This document shows positions 63,602 through 64,000 of a stretch of DNA of 64,000 bases, piece after piece (positions within the stretch are counted from its first letter, which is position 1; each line of letters opens with the position of its first letter). The notes below the pieces were generated by a model, which saw only the letters and a list, made by a program, of their open reading frames with translations, ran no database searches and had not been told where the DNA came from. The translations under genes and the position numbers were made by a program. Source of the stretch: Sulfitobacter aestuariivivens (lineage in GTDB: Bacteria; Pseudomonadota; Alphaproteobacteria; Rhodobacterales; Rhodobacteraceae); the NCBI RefSeq assembly GCF_014763045.1, contig NZ_JACTAG010000002.1:372001-436000 (forward strand), given 5' to 3'.

Positions 63602-63997
63602 ATGCCACTCAAAATCTCAGCCGCACAGATGGTCGCGGACGCCCGCGCCAGGATCGAAGAAATCGAGACCCCCGACGGCATCGCGATGGTCGACGATCCT
63701 GCGGTCCAGATCGTCGATCTGCGTGACCCGCGCGAACGCGAGCGCACCGGTTTTATCCCCGGCAGTTTTCACTGCCCCCGCGGCATGCTGGAATTCTGGG
63801 TCGACCCCGAAAGCCCCTATTTCAAAGAGGTCTTCGCCCAGGACAAAAAGTTCGTCTTCCACTGCGCCTCTGGCTGGCGCTCAGCTATTTCGGTCGCAAC
63901 GCTGCAAGATATGGGGTTCGACGCCGCACATCTGAAAGATGGCTTCGGCGCCTGGGAGAAGGCGGGCGGGCCGGTGGAACGGACGGCACCGAGGTAG
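63602..63997 (+). CDS. Rhodanese-like domain protein
   Basis: This 131-residue protein has the rhodanese active-site loop CASGWRSA, VQIVDLRDPRERERTGFIPG and HLKDGFGAWEKAGGP, the usual single-domain fold. It may carry persulfide sulfur. The gene follows the transglycosylase after 9 bp with GGAGG upstream. Confidence 0.93.
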   Translation: MPLKISAAQMVADARARIEEIETPDGIAMVDDPAVQIVDLRDPRERERTGFIPGSFHCPRGMLEFWVDPESPYFKEVFAQDKKFVFHCASGWRSAISVATLQDMGFDAAHLKDGFGAWEKAGGPVERTAPR

Positions 63998-64000
63998 GTT

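Overview
This window looks like chromosomal DNA of a marine alphaproteobacterium of the Rhodobacteraceae (Roseobacter group). The base composition is high in G+C. The gene content and neighbourhoods are typical of that family: UPF0262 beside hisD and a low-molecular-weight phosphatase, murA beside DUF2948, an acpS-lepB-rnc-era run, rel beside rpoZ, DUF1491, a TRIC-type channel, and a fused mnhAB sodium/proton antiporter operon. The genus cannot be fixed from sequence reading alone.

Layout. 1-2.7 kb: the end of a peptide-type ABC permease, then lepA. 2.7-3.8 kb: a gene-poor stretch with two perfect DnaA boxes followed by a region rich in UUCG-capped hairpins, which reads like an unrecognised structured RNA. 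3.8-11.6 kb: an eight-gene, mostly overlapping minus-strand operon for a surface glycan (nucleotide-sugar dehydrogenase, two MurG-like and two GT4-like transferases, a histidine phosphatase, a deacetylase-like protein, a methyltransferase). 11.8-20.7 kb: an MscS-type channel and conserved cell-wall and histidine genes (murA, hisD) with an amidase set between the two blocks. 20.8-23.8 kb: tRNA-Thr followed by an AT-richer, gene-poor segment with a secreted fibre-like protein and a tiny membrane protein. 23.8-29.7 kb: the mnh/pha antiporter operon (AB, C, D, E, F, G).

29.8-36.7 kb: scattered single genes (murein transglycosylase, a HAD-like protein without its catalytic aspartates, CreA, a TetR-SDR-META unit, recO, DUF1491). 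36.7-46.4 kb: the minus-strand housekeeping block era, rnc, lepB, acpS, pdxJ, rel, rpoZ and folK, plus a sulfotransferase. 46.5-51.8 kb: a plus-strand operon from ispH to a TRIC channel in which most genes overlap by 4 bp. 51.8-54.5 kb: fmt preceded by three tandem peptide deformylase genes, one of which has lost key active-site residues. 54.6-57.1 kb: a four-gene envelope cassette of unknown function. 57.2-64 kb: a C-S lyase, a glutathionyl-hydroquinone-reductase-like protein, an unusual receiver domain, cobC-cobD, a second MltB-type transglycosylase and a rhodanese.

The strongest candidates for something undescribed are the DnaA-box/structured-RNA locus at 2.9-3.7 kb, the glycan operon, the degenerate deformylase paralogue and the 54.6-57.1 kb cassette. 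A 22-26 bp intergenic motif recurs four times and forms a nested palindrome at 18.5-18.7 kb. No CRISPR array, intact insertion sequence, prophage or recognised defence system was seen.
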